Shown here: piece after piece, positions 1 through 7,951 of the stretch
How positions within the stretch are numbered: position 1 is the first letter of the stretch
How the letters are laid out: each line of letters opens with the position of its first letter
From: an uncultured Bacteroidales bacterium
GTDB lineage: Bacteria > Bacteroidota > Bacteroidia > Bacteroidales > Paludibacteraceae
Direction of reading: 5' to 3'
DNA length: 54,129 bases
NCBI GenBank assembly: GCA_937885465.1
Contig: CAKZZM010000054.1
Coordinates: forward strand, 1-54,129
Program-made: the position numbers and the translations under genes
Notes under the pieces: model-generated
Database searches by the model: none
Seen by the model: the letters and a program-made list of their open reading frames with translations, nothing else
What the model was told of the DNA's origin: nothing

Positions 1-183
1 GCTTTTTGCTTTCATACTTCCACATAATTGTTGACTTTTATGAGTCAACTTTTTTTAGGGAAAGACAATTTTGTAAATCTTTTTGAATATAAAAAGTGGA
101 TATTGTCCACTTCGGTAAATATGTTTAACTAAAAAATTTTTTTACTGTCCACTTTTGCAGGCTGGTACAAACAGCAAATTTAA

Positions 184-215
184 TTTGCATATATCAATAA
201 AAAATACTATCTTCG
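184..215 (+). promoter_or_regulatory. Bacteroides-type promoter of the first ATPase gene
   Basis: TTTG at 184-187 and TATCTTCG at 208-215 are separated by 20 nt. This fits the Bacteroides -33/-7 layout (TTTG, then TAnnTTTG) with one mismatch in the -7 box. The expected transcript would have a leader of about 90 nt before the ATG at 310. Bases 1-183 hold AT-rich sequence and a short inverted repeat (AGTGGA/TCCACT, about 95-112), with no gene. Confidence 0.5.
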
Positions 216-309
216 CAGCCGAAAGTCGTGTGGGAAAAGTGTTGAATACGCATATAAGTCGCACCAAAAAGGTGAGCTAATAGTCCTAAAGTCGCTATAA
301 AAAGGTGTT

Positions 310-1647
310 ATGTATAAACGAAAAATAGATACATTCCTTCAACAATGGAAAGTTGATTCCAAGCGCAAGCCACTAATAATCAAAGGCGTACGCCAGTGCG
401 GAAAAACTAGTTCTGTACTTGAGTTCGCTCATAAGAACTATGAGTATGTCATCTATCTCAATTTCCATGAGAAGAAATCTTACAAGGCCTTCTTTAACGG
501 AGACTTGGATGTAGAGACCATTACAACTAACATTGCTCTTGGAATTATCGGAGCGCAATTTGTGCCGGGCAAGACATGCCTTATATTTGATGAAGTTCAG
601 GATTGTCCCCGTGCGCGCTCGTCCCTCAAATTCCTCAGTCTTGATGGTCGGTATGATGTGCTCTGTACCGGTTCTTTACTTGGCGTTAATGGCTATAAGA
701 CCAAAGAAGAACAACAAGAAGAGGAAGAGGCATCTATTCCTGTCGGGTTTGAAGAAATTGTGAATATGTATCCCATGGATTTTGAAGAATGGTTGTGGGC
801 AAACGATATCATGCCGGAACATATTGACATCTTGCGTCAACACTTGGCAGAAGAAAAGCCACTCAATCAGGCTTTCCATAATCGTTTCCGTCAGTTACTA
901 CTCCAATATGTGTTTGTAGGCGGTATGCCGGAAGCTGTGGAGACGTTCCTGACGACGCATAATATGGGAGAGACACGTAAAGTGCAGTTGGCCATCATTG
1001 ACAGTTATGAATCGGATATGATCAAATATGCTCCTGCTGCTGACAAGTCCCGTATTCGTGAGTGTTTCGAGTCCATTCCCCAGCAACTGGCGCGTGATTA
1101 TAAGAAGTTTACCTACAATGTTATTCGACCCAATGCCAAGGGACGCGACTACGCCGGTAGCCTGCAGTGGATAGAAGATGCCGGCATCATTCATCGTTGT
1201 TATAACATTGAGATAACCGAATTGCCTCTGGACGTCGTGGCGATTAAAGATCAATTCAAAGTCTATATGGCGGATTCGGGTTTGCTCATCAGTATGCTGG
1301 AAGAGGGAACGGCGTGGAGTATTATGCAAGGCGACTTGGGGGCGTACAAGGGCGCAATTTATGAGAGTCTCCTTGCTGATATCTTAGGAAAGATGGGGCG
1401 CAAACTCTATTATTTCCACAAAGATAGTGGACTGGAGATAGACTTCTTAATGCGCTACAAAGGAGAGTGTGTGTTAGTGGAATGTAAAGCTCGTACCGGC
1501 AATGCCAAATCAACCCGTACGATCCTCAACCACCCCGAGAAATACCATGTCAAACATGCCATTAAGATAGGTGATTACAATGTCGGTCGCGATGGCGCAT
1601 TACTGACAATACCTTTCTATATGGCTTTTCTATTGACGGAGATATGA
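310..1647 (+). CDS. AAA+ ATPase with DUF4143-type C-terminal domain
   Basis: A 445-residue ATPase of the AAA_14/DUF4143 family, common in Bacteroidales accessory regions and of unproven function, often suspected to be defence or addiction related. Visible motifs are a P-loop (GVRQCGKT, about residues 26-33), a Walker B strand (CLIFDEVQD, about 90-98) and a sensor-like CTGSLLG (about 119-125). The C-terminal part has a nuclease-like stretch with ECKAR near residue 391, as in DUF4143 proteins. Length is normal for the family and the reading frame is intact. A promoter lies at 184-215. A stump of a glycosyltransferase start follows 95 nt after the stop, and the same arrangement recurs after other cassettes in this window. 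Family is fairly sure; cellular role is not. Confidence 0.8.
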   Translation: MYKRKIDTFLQQWKVDSKRKPLIIKGVRQCGKTSSVLEFAHKNYEYVIYLNFHEKKSYKAFFNGDLDVETITTNIALGIIGAQFVPGKTCLIFDEVQDCPRARSSLKFLSLDGRYDVLCTGSLLGVNGYKTKEEQQEEEEASIPVGFEEIVNMYPMDFEEWLWANDIMPEHIDILRQHLAEEKPLNQAFHNRFRQLLLQYVFVGGMPEAVETFLTTHNMGETRKVQLAIIDSYESDMIKYAPAADKSRIRECFESIPQQLARDYKKFTYNVIRPNAKGRDYAGSLQWIEDAGIIHRCYNIEITELPLDVVAIKDQFKVYMADSGLLISMLEEGTAWSIMQGDLGAYKGAIYESLLADILGKMGRKLYYFHKDSGLEIDFLMRYKGECVLVECKARTGNAKSTRTILNHPEKYHVKHAIKIGDYNVGRDGALLTIPFYMAFLLTEI

Positions 1648-1742
1648 TAGAGAAAAGTAGCTTAATAAAAGAAGATTTATGCGTGAATCGAATGTGAATA
1701 TAAATCTACATTATTCGTCCAAATTTTTCAAAATCAATTATT

Positions 1743-1817
1743 ATGCTTCTCGCCCCAATTAGAGTCTTTGCATATCGTCACCCAAATATAGAGGTTGCGT
1801 TATTTGATTATATATAG
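1743..1817 (+). pseudogene. 5' stump of a glycosyltransferase gene (stump A)
   Basis: An ATG opens a 24-codon frame whose first 14 residues (MLLAPIRVFAYRHP) resemble the start of the intact glycosyltransferase at 6045 (MPLAPIIVFAYNRP). Similarity stops near 1784 and the frame ends at TAG 1815-1817. It sits between the first ATPase gene and HipB. It reads as the left-behind 5' end of a glycosyltransferase gene rather than a functional peptide; a leader peptide is an alternative that cannot be excluded. Confidence 0.6.
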
Positions 1818-1912
1818 GGTGAAAATCATAGATTTAGACAAAAAACGGCAAATTTAGCTCACACCTGGTAATGTCATTTTTTTTACTATAATCAAAATAA
1901 CAATATTTGGGT
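1780..1912. repeat. 10-bp inverted repeat at the stump A / HipBA boundary
   Basis: ACCCAAATAT at 1780-1789 is mirrored by ATATTTGGGT at 1903-1912. The left arm begins at the point where similarity of stump A to the glycosyltransferase start ends, so it may mark an element boundary. The 113 nt between the arms are AT-rich without a gene. Confidence 0.4.
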
Positions 1913-2016
1913 ACTTATCTTGGAAAATTGCAATAACTGATAAGATATTGATAATTATTGTTGCAAAAATAAATTATTTGTTGTACCTTTGTCGAGCATA
2001 AGAAAAAAGATCAAAC

Positions 2017-2328
2017 ATGATGAATCCCATATCAGACTTTTTCCTGACACCTGCGGATGTGGCTAAAGAATTGGCGCAAAGGGTTAAACAACGCCGTTTA
2101 GAGCAGCAACTGACGCAAGCCGAGTTGGCTAAAAAAGCTGACATACCGCTTTCTACTTACCGGCGGTTTGAGCAGACTGCGCAGATTTCTCTTGAAGGCT
2201 TATTGAATGTGGCATTTGCATTAGGACTGCTCGAAGATGTTAATCAACTGTTTACTAATAAAACATGGTCCTCAATAGATGATATGCTACAACAAACAAA
2301 AACAAAACATAGGGTACGGCATGATTGA
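2017..2328 (+). CDS. hipB: HipB-like XRE-family antitoxin
   Basis: A 103-residue DNA-binding protein with a central helix-turn-helix of the XRE/Cro type (about residues 20-75; QLTQAELAKKADIPLSTYRR). Proteins of this kind neutralise the HipA kinase and repress their own operon. The gene overlaps hipA by 8 nt (hipA ATG at 2321, hipB stop at 2326-2328), which implies translational coupling. A -7 box TACCTTTG is at 1984-1991, with a weak -33 box. The frame is intact. Two ATG codons (2017, 2020) are possible starts. Confidence 0.85.
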   Translation: MMNPISDFFLTPADVAKELAQRVKQRRLEQQLTQAELAKKADIPLSTYRRFEQTAQISLEGLLNVAFALGLLEDVNQLFTNKTWSSIDDMLQQTKTKHRVRHD

Positions 2329-3427
2329 GGTAGAAAAAGTGGAAGTGTGGTTGAATGGAATTAGGGTGGGTACATTAGCGCAAACGCCCTACAAACCAAT
2401 AACCTGTGCATTTGAGTATACACGGGAATGGCTGCAAAATGGTTTTAGCATATCACCCTTAGAACTGCCACTTACAGCCGGTGTGAAGATAGCCGCGTAT
2501 CATCCCTTTGATGGTTTGTTTGGGGTCTTTGCTGATAGTCTGCCCGATGGGTGGGGAAACTTGATATTGCAACGTTATCTTCAGTTGCATGGCATTAATT
2601 ATAATAATCTTTCAGTCTTGCAGCAGTTATGTTTAGTGGGTAGCCTCGGACGCGGTGCATTGGAGTATCATCCGGATGAAAGCATCAGAAAAACACAAGA
2701 GTACCTCTCTTTCGAGCAGTTCGCGGCAGAAGCAGATGCAGTATTGAAAGATGATAACTATAATGGAGAACATTTAGAAGAGATGGTTCAACGTGGCGGG
2801 TCGCCAGGCGGTGCGAGACCAAAACTTTTTGTCAAATACGGCAATGACGAATGGCTCGTAAAATTTCGAGCAAAGGGGGACAAGAAAGATATAGGTAAGG
2901 TGGAATATAAGTATTCGTTATTAGCAAAGAAATGTGGGATTGAAATGCCGGAAACGCGATTGTTTGATAACTGTTGGTTCGCTACCAAACGGTTTGACAG
3001 GTATGAAGACCAAAAACGCCATGTGGTGAGTGCAGCGGGATTATTACGAGCTGATTACAGAATACCATGTATTGATTATGAACACTTGTTCAGACTGTCC
3101 GCACGGTTGTCTCATTCGGTTGAGGAACTTTGGAAAGTCTATCGCATAATGTGTTTCAATGTCATAATAGGTAATCGCGACGACCATGCCAAGAATTTTT
3201 CGTTCCTTTATGATAATGGTTGGCACTTCGCACCTGCGTACGACCTTCTCCCATCCGGCATCGAAGGTGATTATCATACAACTTCCGTGAATGATAATCC
3301 TTTACCACAGAAAAATGACATCTTGGCGGTGACACAGAAAGTCGGTCTGAACATCAAAACGGCAACCAACATCTATGACGAAATGCTTCAAGTCTATAAG
3401 AATGAGATTGAAATTGAAATGGCGTGA
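2321..3427 (+). CDS. hipA: HipA-like serine/threonine kinase toxin
   Basis: A 368-residue kinase of the HipA family; such toxins phosphorylate translation factors (glutamyl-tRNA synthetase in E. coli) and cause growth arrest. The start at ATG 2321 gives the usual N-terminus (MIEVEKVEVWLNGIRVG) and an 8-nt overlap with hipB; an earlier in-frame codon would only extend into the antitoxin gene. Visible features are the N-terminal subdomain (about 1-100), the Gly-rich loop QRGGSPGGARPK (about 163-174), the catalytic NRDDHAKN (about 284-291) and the metal-site region PAYDLLPS (about 305-312). All key residues appear intact, so the pair may be active. A glycosyltransferase-start stump follows at 3549. 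Confidence 0.87.
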   Translation: MIEVEKVEVWLNGIRVGTLAQTPYKPITCAFEYTREWLQNGFSISPLELPLTAGVKIAAYHPFDGLFGVFADSLPDGWGNLILQRYLQLHGINYNNLSVLQQLCLVGSLGRGALEYHPDESIRKTQEYLSFEQFAAEADAVLKDDNYNGEHLEEMVQRGGSPGGARPKLFVKYGNDEWLVKFRAKGDKKDIGKVEYKYSLLAKKCGIEMPETRLFDNCWFATKRFDRYEDQKRHVVSAAGLLRADYRIPCIDYEHLFRLSARLSHSVEELWKVYRIMCFNVIIGNRDDHAKNFSFLYDNGWHFAPAYDLLPSGIEGDYHTTSVNDNPLPQKNDILAVTQKVGLNIKTATNIYDEMLQVYKNEIEIEMA

Positions 3428-3548
3428 ATAAAAACAATCTATTGACTACAGTAACTACCACGCCCTCGAAGAATGAAAAACATACAGAAAAACGCGCGGA
3501 CTCGGCTGACACTAACTATAGTTTATATCATCATCTTTAATTGAATAT

Positions 3549-3641
3549 ATGAATCTCGCCCCAATCATAGTATTTGCATATAACCGCCCGGAGCATCTGT
3601 GTAAGACGCTGACATGGCTCGGACAAAACGAGTTGGCATAA
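3549..3641 (+). pseudogene. 5' stump of a glycosyltransferase gene (stump B)
   Basis: A 30-codon frame (starting MNLAPIIVFAYNRPEHL, ending at TAA 3639-3641) matches the first 30 codons of the intact gene at 6045 with three amino-acid changes (residues 2, 15 and 18) and several synonymous ones; the last 36 nt of the match are identical. Similarity ends at the stop codon, and the AAA/PD-(D/E)XK gene begins 30 nt later. It is read as the displaced 5' end of a glycosyltransferase gene. Confidence 0.75.
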
Positions 3642-3671
3642 AGGTATAAAGTAACAAATAAACGATAAAAT

Positions 3672-5474
3672 ATGGGAATGTTTATAAATATAGGGAAAGC
3701 AGATTTTGAAGCAATTCGAAAAGGGGAGTATGTGGATAAGTCCATGCTTATCGCATACGTAAATAGCAGAATAGGCTTATATGACAAGTTTATTTGCGTT
3801 ACTCGTGCTCGGCGTTTTGGTAAATCCATGGCTGCCAAAATGCTGAATGCGTATTATGATGAAAGTGTGGATGCAAGTTCATTGTTTTCAGACCTCAAAA
3901 TAGCAAATGACCCTTCTTATGAGCAGCATCGAAACAAATACCCTGTAATATATCTGGACGCGAGCGGATTTACTGCGGATATAAATGCAGACAAGCTCCG
4001 TGTGGTCAATGACATTAACGATGCACTAAGCAAAGACCTAATAGAGAACTATCCCGAAGTGTCTATAAATCTTTCTGATAAGTTATCCGTTCAATTATGG
4101 AAAGTCGTTCAATTCACTCATAAACCATTTATTATGATAATAGATGAATGGGATGCCATCTTACGTGAGGTGGATGATGACTATGTAAAGCGTAAGTATG
4201 TGGAGTGGTTGCGGACGTTATTTAAGGATAGTCATACTAATACCATCTTTGCAGGAGTATATATGACAGGAATATTGCCAATTAAACAATATAACACCGA
4301 ATCAACATTAAATAATTTCGAAGAATTTTCCATGGTCAATCCGGGTCAGTTGGCAGGATATTTCGGATTTACTAATGACGAGGTGTTGGAACTCTGTAAG
4401 AAGCATGAGATGGATATGGATTTGATACAACAATGGTATGATGGCTATCAGTTAGGAGATATCAAAGAGATATACAATCCTTTTGCCGTGATGAGGGCTG
4501 TGCAACGTCATAGTATAGAGAGTTATTGGACGGCAACTACGACTTATGAGGGGCTTAAAGAATATATCACCATGAATTTTGAGGGTTTGCGAGATTCTAT
4601 TGTTTCTCTCGTCGTGGGTAATGCCGAGCAGGTAGATGTCATGAGGTTTACGAATGACTTACATTCTATTGCTAATCGTGATGCAGTGCTTACATTACTG
4701 ATTCATTTAGGCTATCTGTCTTATGACTCGGTCAGCCACACATGTTGCATTCCAAATCAGGAGGTTAGACACGAGTTTGAGAGAACTATTCAAGAAACAA
4801 GTTGGAGTATTATTGCTAAGACGCTTCGTCAATCAGAGAAATTGCTGCAAGATACCATTGCAGGGAATGAAGAGGCAGTAGCTCAAGCCATTGAGTTTGT
4901 ACACCAAGACACCACTTCTATTCTTCAGTACAACGATGAGAATGCGCTGGCTTATGTGATATCTCTTGCATATCAGTCAGCGCGGCAATATTATGATTTC
5001 GTTCGTGAACTGCCTACAGGTAAGGGATTTGCTGATATTGTTCTCATCCCGCATCGCCATGTGGATAAGCCGGCAATAGTTATTGAACTGAAATATAATA
5101 AGTCTGTAGGTGGAGCTATCGGGCAGATTAAAACTAAACACTATACCGAAGCGTTAAAGAATTATTCCGACAACATACTACTCGTAGGTATTAACTACGA
5201 TAAGAAGTCAAAAATGCATACTTGTAAAATAGAAAAGATTTCCGATAAAATTTCCGATAACGTATATGACATTTCCGATAAAATTTCCGATAATTTACGG
5301 AGGATAATCGCTTACATGCAAAACAATAATGGCATTATTACACAAGTTGAGGTGGCAAAGATGTTTGCCGTATCAGATCGCCAAGCGCGTAACTATTTGA
5401 AAGAATTAGTCAGTGTCGGTCTTGTTGAACCGCAAGGAGCAAATAGGAATAGGACATATAGAATGAAAAACTAA
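3672..5474 (+). CDS. AAA ATPase fused to PD-(D/E)XK nuclease-like domain and C-terminal winged helix
   Basis: A 600-residue protein of the AAA_AP/DUF1703-type family. The N-terminal ATPase has a P-loop variant (RARRFGKS, about residues 44-51) and a Walker B (IMIIDEWD, about 155-162). A PD-(D/E)XK-like core follows (FADIVLIPH, then IVIELKYNK, about 453-478). Next is a repetitive linker built from repeats of S-D-K/N-I (about 520-540), and the last 60 residues form a winged-helix segment ending GANRNRTYRMKN. Such proteins are abundant in Bacteroidales with unproven function. Here it lies between two glycosyltransferase starts. A second, broken copy of its C-terminal region follows at 5696-6008. 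The frame is intact. Confidence 0.8.
   Translation: MGMFINIGKADFEAIRKGEYVDKSMLIAYVNSRIGLYDKFICVTRARRFGKSMAAKMLNAYYDESVDASSLFSDLKIANDPSYEQHRNKYPVIYLDASGFTADINADKLRVVNDINDALSKDLIENYPEVSINLSDKLSVQLWKVVQFTHKPFIMIIDEWDAILREVDDDYVKRKYVEWLRTLFKDSHTNTIFAGVYMTGILPIKQYNTESTLNNFEEFSMVNPGQLAGYFGFTNDEVLELCKKHEMDMDLIQQWYDGYQLGDIKEIYNPFAVMRAVQRHSIESYWTATTTYEGLKEYITMNFEGLRDSIVSLVVGNAEQVDVMRFTNDLHSIANRDAVLTLLIHLGYLSYDSVSHTCCIPNQEVRHEFERTIQETSWSIIAKTLRQSEKLLQDTIAGNEEAVAQAIEFVHQDTTSILQYNDENALAYVISLAYQSARQYYDFVRELPTGKGFADIVLIPHRHVDKPAIVIELKYNKSVGGAIGQIKTKHYTEALKNYSDNILLVGINYDKKSKMHTCKIEKISDKISDNVYDISDKISDNLRRIIAYMQNNNGIITQVEVAKMFAVSDRQARNYLKELVSVGLVEPQGANRNRTYRMKN
5239..5294 (+). repeat. Short in-gene repeats (TTCCGATAA units)
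   Basis: Five or more copies of a 9-nt unit close to TTCCGATAA encode an S-D-K/N-rich linker between the nuclease-like and winged-helix domains. The broken paralogue downstream has a different repeat in the same place, so the linker length looks evolutionarily labile. Confidence 0.7.
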
Positions 5475-5515
5475 CATGGAGGAGATACTCTTTGCACCCC
5501 AAATACACCCCATAA

Positions 5516-5695
5516 ATGACTGTCAGACAAGAACGAATTTTAGCATTGATTAGCACAAAGCCAACTTTGTCAAAAAAAACAAATTGCAGAAATATTGGTT
5601 TGAGTTTTGATATGGTAATGCGAGACTTAGTTATGTCTGATGTGGTTAAATATATTGGAGCGTCAAAAGGGGGAGAGTGGAAAATACTACGATAA
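5516..5695 (+). pseudogene. Short winged-helix-like remnant
   Basis: A 59-codon frame from ATG 5516 to TAA 5693-5695 has the look of a degraded winged-helix tail: a helical N-terminal half and the end IGASKGGEWKIL, resembling the G-rich wing and last strand at the C-terminus of AlbA/RecG-like ATPases. It is too short for a full protein of that kind and overlaps the frame of the next fragment. Assignment is tentative. Confidence 0.4.
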
Positions 5696-6008
5696 AAGAA
5701 CGAAGAACCATACATGTATAATCGAACGCTTATCTTCTCTATCGGCGATAAATAGCAACTCTATCGGCGATAAATCGGCGATAAATAGCAACTCTATCGG
5801 CGATAAAATACCTCGTGATTTTGATCAATCAAAATGTATAGCAATTATTGAATATGCTAAATCTCACGCAGAGTTTAGATCCCAAGAAGTCGCGGTTCTG
5901 TTGGGATTGCAATCCTCACGCACAAGAGATTATCTAAATGCACTTGTTGATATTGGTATCCTTATCCGAACAGGTGCAAACAAGAATAGAACCTATAAAT
6001 TGAAGTAA
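5696..6008 (+). pseudogene. C-terminal fragment of a second AAA/PD-(D/E)XK ATPase
   Basis: Residues YYDKRTKNHTCIIERLS align with INYDKKSKMHTCKIEKIS of the upstream 600-residue ATPase. A repeat linker follows, then a winged-helix tail ending GANKNRTYKLK, matching GANRNRTYRMKN. Only the last 105 or so codons exist; the ATPase and nuclease parts are missing. The open frame formally starts at ATG 5640, but the first 15 codons overlap the preceding remnant. It is read as what is left of a former tandem copy or earlier cassette. Confidence 0.7.
5735..5808 (+). repeat. Tandem repeat of TCTATCGGCGATAAA units
   Basis: Four units sharing ATCGGCGATAAA alternate with ATAGCAAC. They code the linker (INSNSIGDK repeated) in the broken paralogue. 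The position corresponds to the TTCCGATAA repeats in the intact gene at 5239-5294. Confidence 0.75.
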
Positions 6009-6011
6009 TAT

Positions 6012-6040
6012 CACACATTACACATCACACATCACACATC
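6012..6040 (+). repeat. 7-bp microsatellite just before a glycosyltransferase start
   Basis: CACACAT units (about four, the first two separated by an imperfect TA) end 4 nt before the ATG at 6045. The placement is that of a tract whose copy number could change translation or promoter spacing, but only one allele is visible. Confidence 0.65.
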
Positions 6041-6044
6041 AAAG

Positions 6045-7022
6045 ATGCCCCTTGCACCAATCATAGTATTTGCATATAACCGTCCCGACCATCTGCGTAA
6101 GACGCTGACATGGCTCGGACAAAACGAGTTGGCAGACCAATCCGTTGTGTATATTTTTTGTGATGGTGCCAAGCCGAATGCAACCGAAGAGCAAAAGCAA
6201 AAGGTTCTTAATGCTCGCAAAGTAGCAAAGGAATTGGCAATTGTTCCCACATTTAAGGAAGTTCACATTATAGAGCGTGAAGAAAACCTTGGACTCGGAA
6301 CAAGTGTAATAACCGGCGTAACCGATGTCATCACCAAGTATGGTCGTGTAATAGTATTGGAAGATGACTTGGAAACATCGCCATATTTTCTGTCGTATAT
6401 GAACCAGTGCTTGGACCACTACGATGCACGTAAGTCGGTATTCTCCATCAGTGGACTTTCTCGTCCACACCCGGAGCGGTTCTACCCGAACGATTATCCG
6501 TATGATGTATATGTATCGCTTACCCATCATCCTACCGGTTGGGCAACATGGGCTGACCGCTGGAAACAAGTGGATTGGGAGATAAGAGATTTTGCAACCG
6601 TAATGAATAACCATCAGATGATTCAGGCTTTTCGTCGCGCCGAACATTGCCAGTATGATGAGTTGGAGCGCGTCCATAATAATAAAATGAATCTGTGGGC
6701 TGCCAAATTTGCATTTGCGCATTTCGTGAACCATGCAGTATCAATTTGTCCGATAGTATCATATATCAATCATATTGGATGGGATGTAGAAGGAACAAAC
6801 GCTACTGGAGGAGCGAATCAATGGGCGTTTGACAGATTGGCAGATAATGCAAATATTCGTTTTCTTGATGTACTTTACGAAGATAGCCGCATTATTAACT
6901 CATGGTATTCTTTCTCAATCAATCAACCTCGTTCATGGTGGGGGAAACTGAAAAATTGGTATGGACGCAAGTTTCTTCATCGCGATGAATATGCGCTGAA
7001 GGGGCAAGTATATTCAGAATGA
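6045..7022 (+). CDS. GNT-I-like / family 2-type glycosyltransferase
   Basis: A 325-residue sugar transferase for surface polysaccharide. The N-terminus PIIVFAYNRPDHLRKTL is the nucleotide-sugar binding strand and helix, and VIVLEDDLETSP (about residues 101-112) holds the acidic DxD-like metal site of the GNT-I/GT2-like group. No membrane segments are seen. It overlaps the next gene by 4 nt (ATGA), so the three genes 6045-9749 form a coupled operon. Its 5' end is the template matched by stumps A (1743) and B (3549). A CACACAT microsatellite precedes it. Donor and acceptor sugars cannot be told. Confidence 0.8.
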   Translation: MPLAPIIVFAYNRPDHLRKTLTWLGQNELADQSVVYIFCDGAKPNATEEQKQKVLNARKVAKELAIVPTFKEVHIIEREENLGLGTSVITGVTDVITKYGRVIVLEDDLETSPYFLSYMNQCLDHYDARKSVFSISGLSRPHPERFYPNDYPYDVYVSLTHHPTGWATWADRWKQVDWEIRDFATVMNNHQMIQAFRRAEHCQYDELERVHNNKMNLWAAKFAFAHFVNHAVSICPIVSYINHIGWDVEGTNATGGANQWAFDRLADNANIRFLDVLYEDSRIINSWYSFSINQPRSWWGKLKNWYGRKFLHRDEYALKGQVYSE

Positions 7023-7951
7023 TGTTTAAGAAAGTACGTAGAATAGGAAGAGAGTTGGCAGAGGCTGCATATAACGCATGCTTCAATCGTCCGTTAGGGT
7101 ACATCTATATGTTTCATATGGTCTGTCCAAAGGCTGATTGGTTACAGCCTATTGACGAACTGCGTGTCTCTCCTGATTTCTTTGAAACCTTCTTGCGAGA
7201 GCAGCAGAAACGATTGGATTTCATCTCCATAAACGACTTACACGCTCGTATGAGCAATAAACAGCATAGTGCTAAACCTTTCGGTATTATTACCTTCGAT
7301 GATGGCTATGAAGATAACTTCACATACGCATATCCGATATTAAAGAAACTCGGCATCCCGTTTGTAATCTATGTTTCAGCCGGGTTGGTGAATGACCATA
7401 CACTAATCTGGAATTATCCGTTAATCATTGAGCATATTATCCGCAAGAATGATGAACTGAATATAAATGGGATACATTATATTTGTCATACGCAGGAACA
7501 AAGAAACGAGACCTTCCTAAAACTAAAAGGTTTGTTATTTTCTCTCCCATACGCGCATTTGCAAAAAGACTTCAAGCGACTCTTTACGAAATATTTGACG
7601 GACGACGTTTTCCCGAAAAACACTTTGACGTGGGAACACATAGTAGAGTTATCGAAAGATCCTTTATGTACTATCGGTGGCCATACTATGTCGCATTGCC
7701 GATTGACTATTACGGACATTGCATCTCTACAATATGAGTTAGGTGAAAGTAAGAAGCTCTTGGAGCAACATATAGGCAAACCGATAGAGCATCTGTCCTA
7801 TCCTTATGGATGGAAAAATGATGTGTCGATTGAGGCTATTGCTTTTGCACAACAAATAGGCTATAAAACTGCGTTACGTTCTTTCGGAGGACCGGTGAGA
7901 AAAACAGATACGGACTTGTACCAATTAAAACGAATAATGATACATGAATAA
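7019..7951 (+). CDS. Polysaccharide deacetylase family protein (NodB-type)
   Basis: A 310-residue carbohydrate esterase 4-like protein, expected to remove acyl groups from a polysaccharide or sugar intermediate. The metal-binding FDDGYEDN motif is at about residues 91-98 and GGHTMSH (about 219-225) supplies the histidine pair. The fold continues to HLSYPYGWKN near residue 259. There is no signal peptide, so it probably acts on the cytoplasmic side. It starts within the stop of the preceding glycosyltransferase and overlaps the next gene by 8 nt, inside a polysaccharide operon. Confidence 0.85.
   Translation: MMFKKVRRIGRELAEAAYNACFNRPLGYIYMFHMVCPKADWLQPIDELRVSPDFFETFLREQQKRLDFISINDLHARMSNKQHSAKPFGIITFDDGYEDNFTYAYPILKKLGIPFVIYVSAGLVNDHTLIWNYPLIIEHIIRKNDELNINGIHYICHTQEQRNETFLKLKGLLFSLPYAHLQKDFKRLFTKYLTDDVFPKNTLTWEHIVELSKDPLCTIGGHTMSHCRLTITDIASLQYELGESKKLLEQHIGKPIEHLSYPYGWKNDVSIEAIAFAQQIGYKTALRSFGGPVRKTDTDLYQLKRIMIHE

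Noticed and set aside
216..309. Riboswitch in the leader of the first ATPase
   Set aside because: No convincing pairing or known motif in the 90-nt leader.
1743..1817. Stump A as a regulatory leader peptide
   Set aside because: Its sequence is explained by similarity to the glycosyltransferase start, and the same is true of the other stumps; the possibility is kept only as an alternative.
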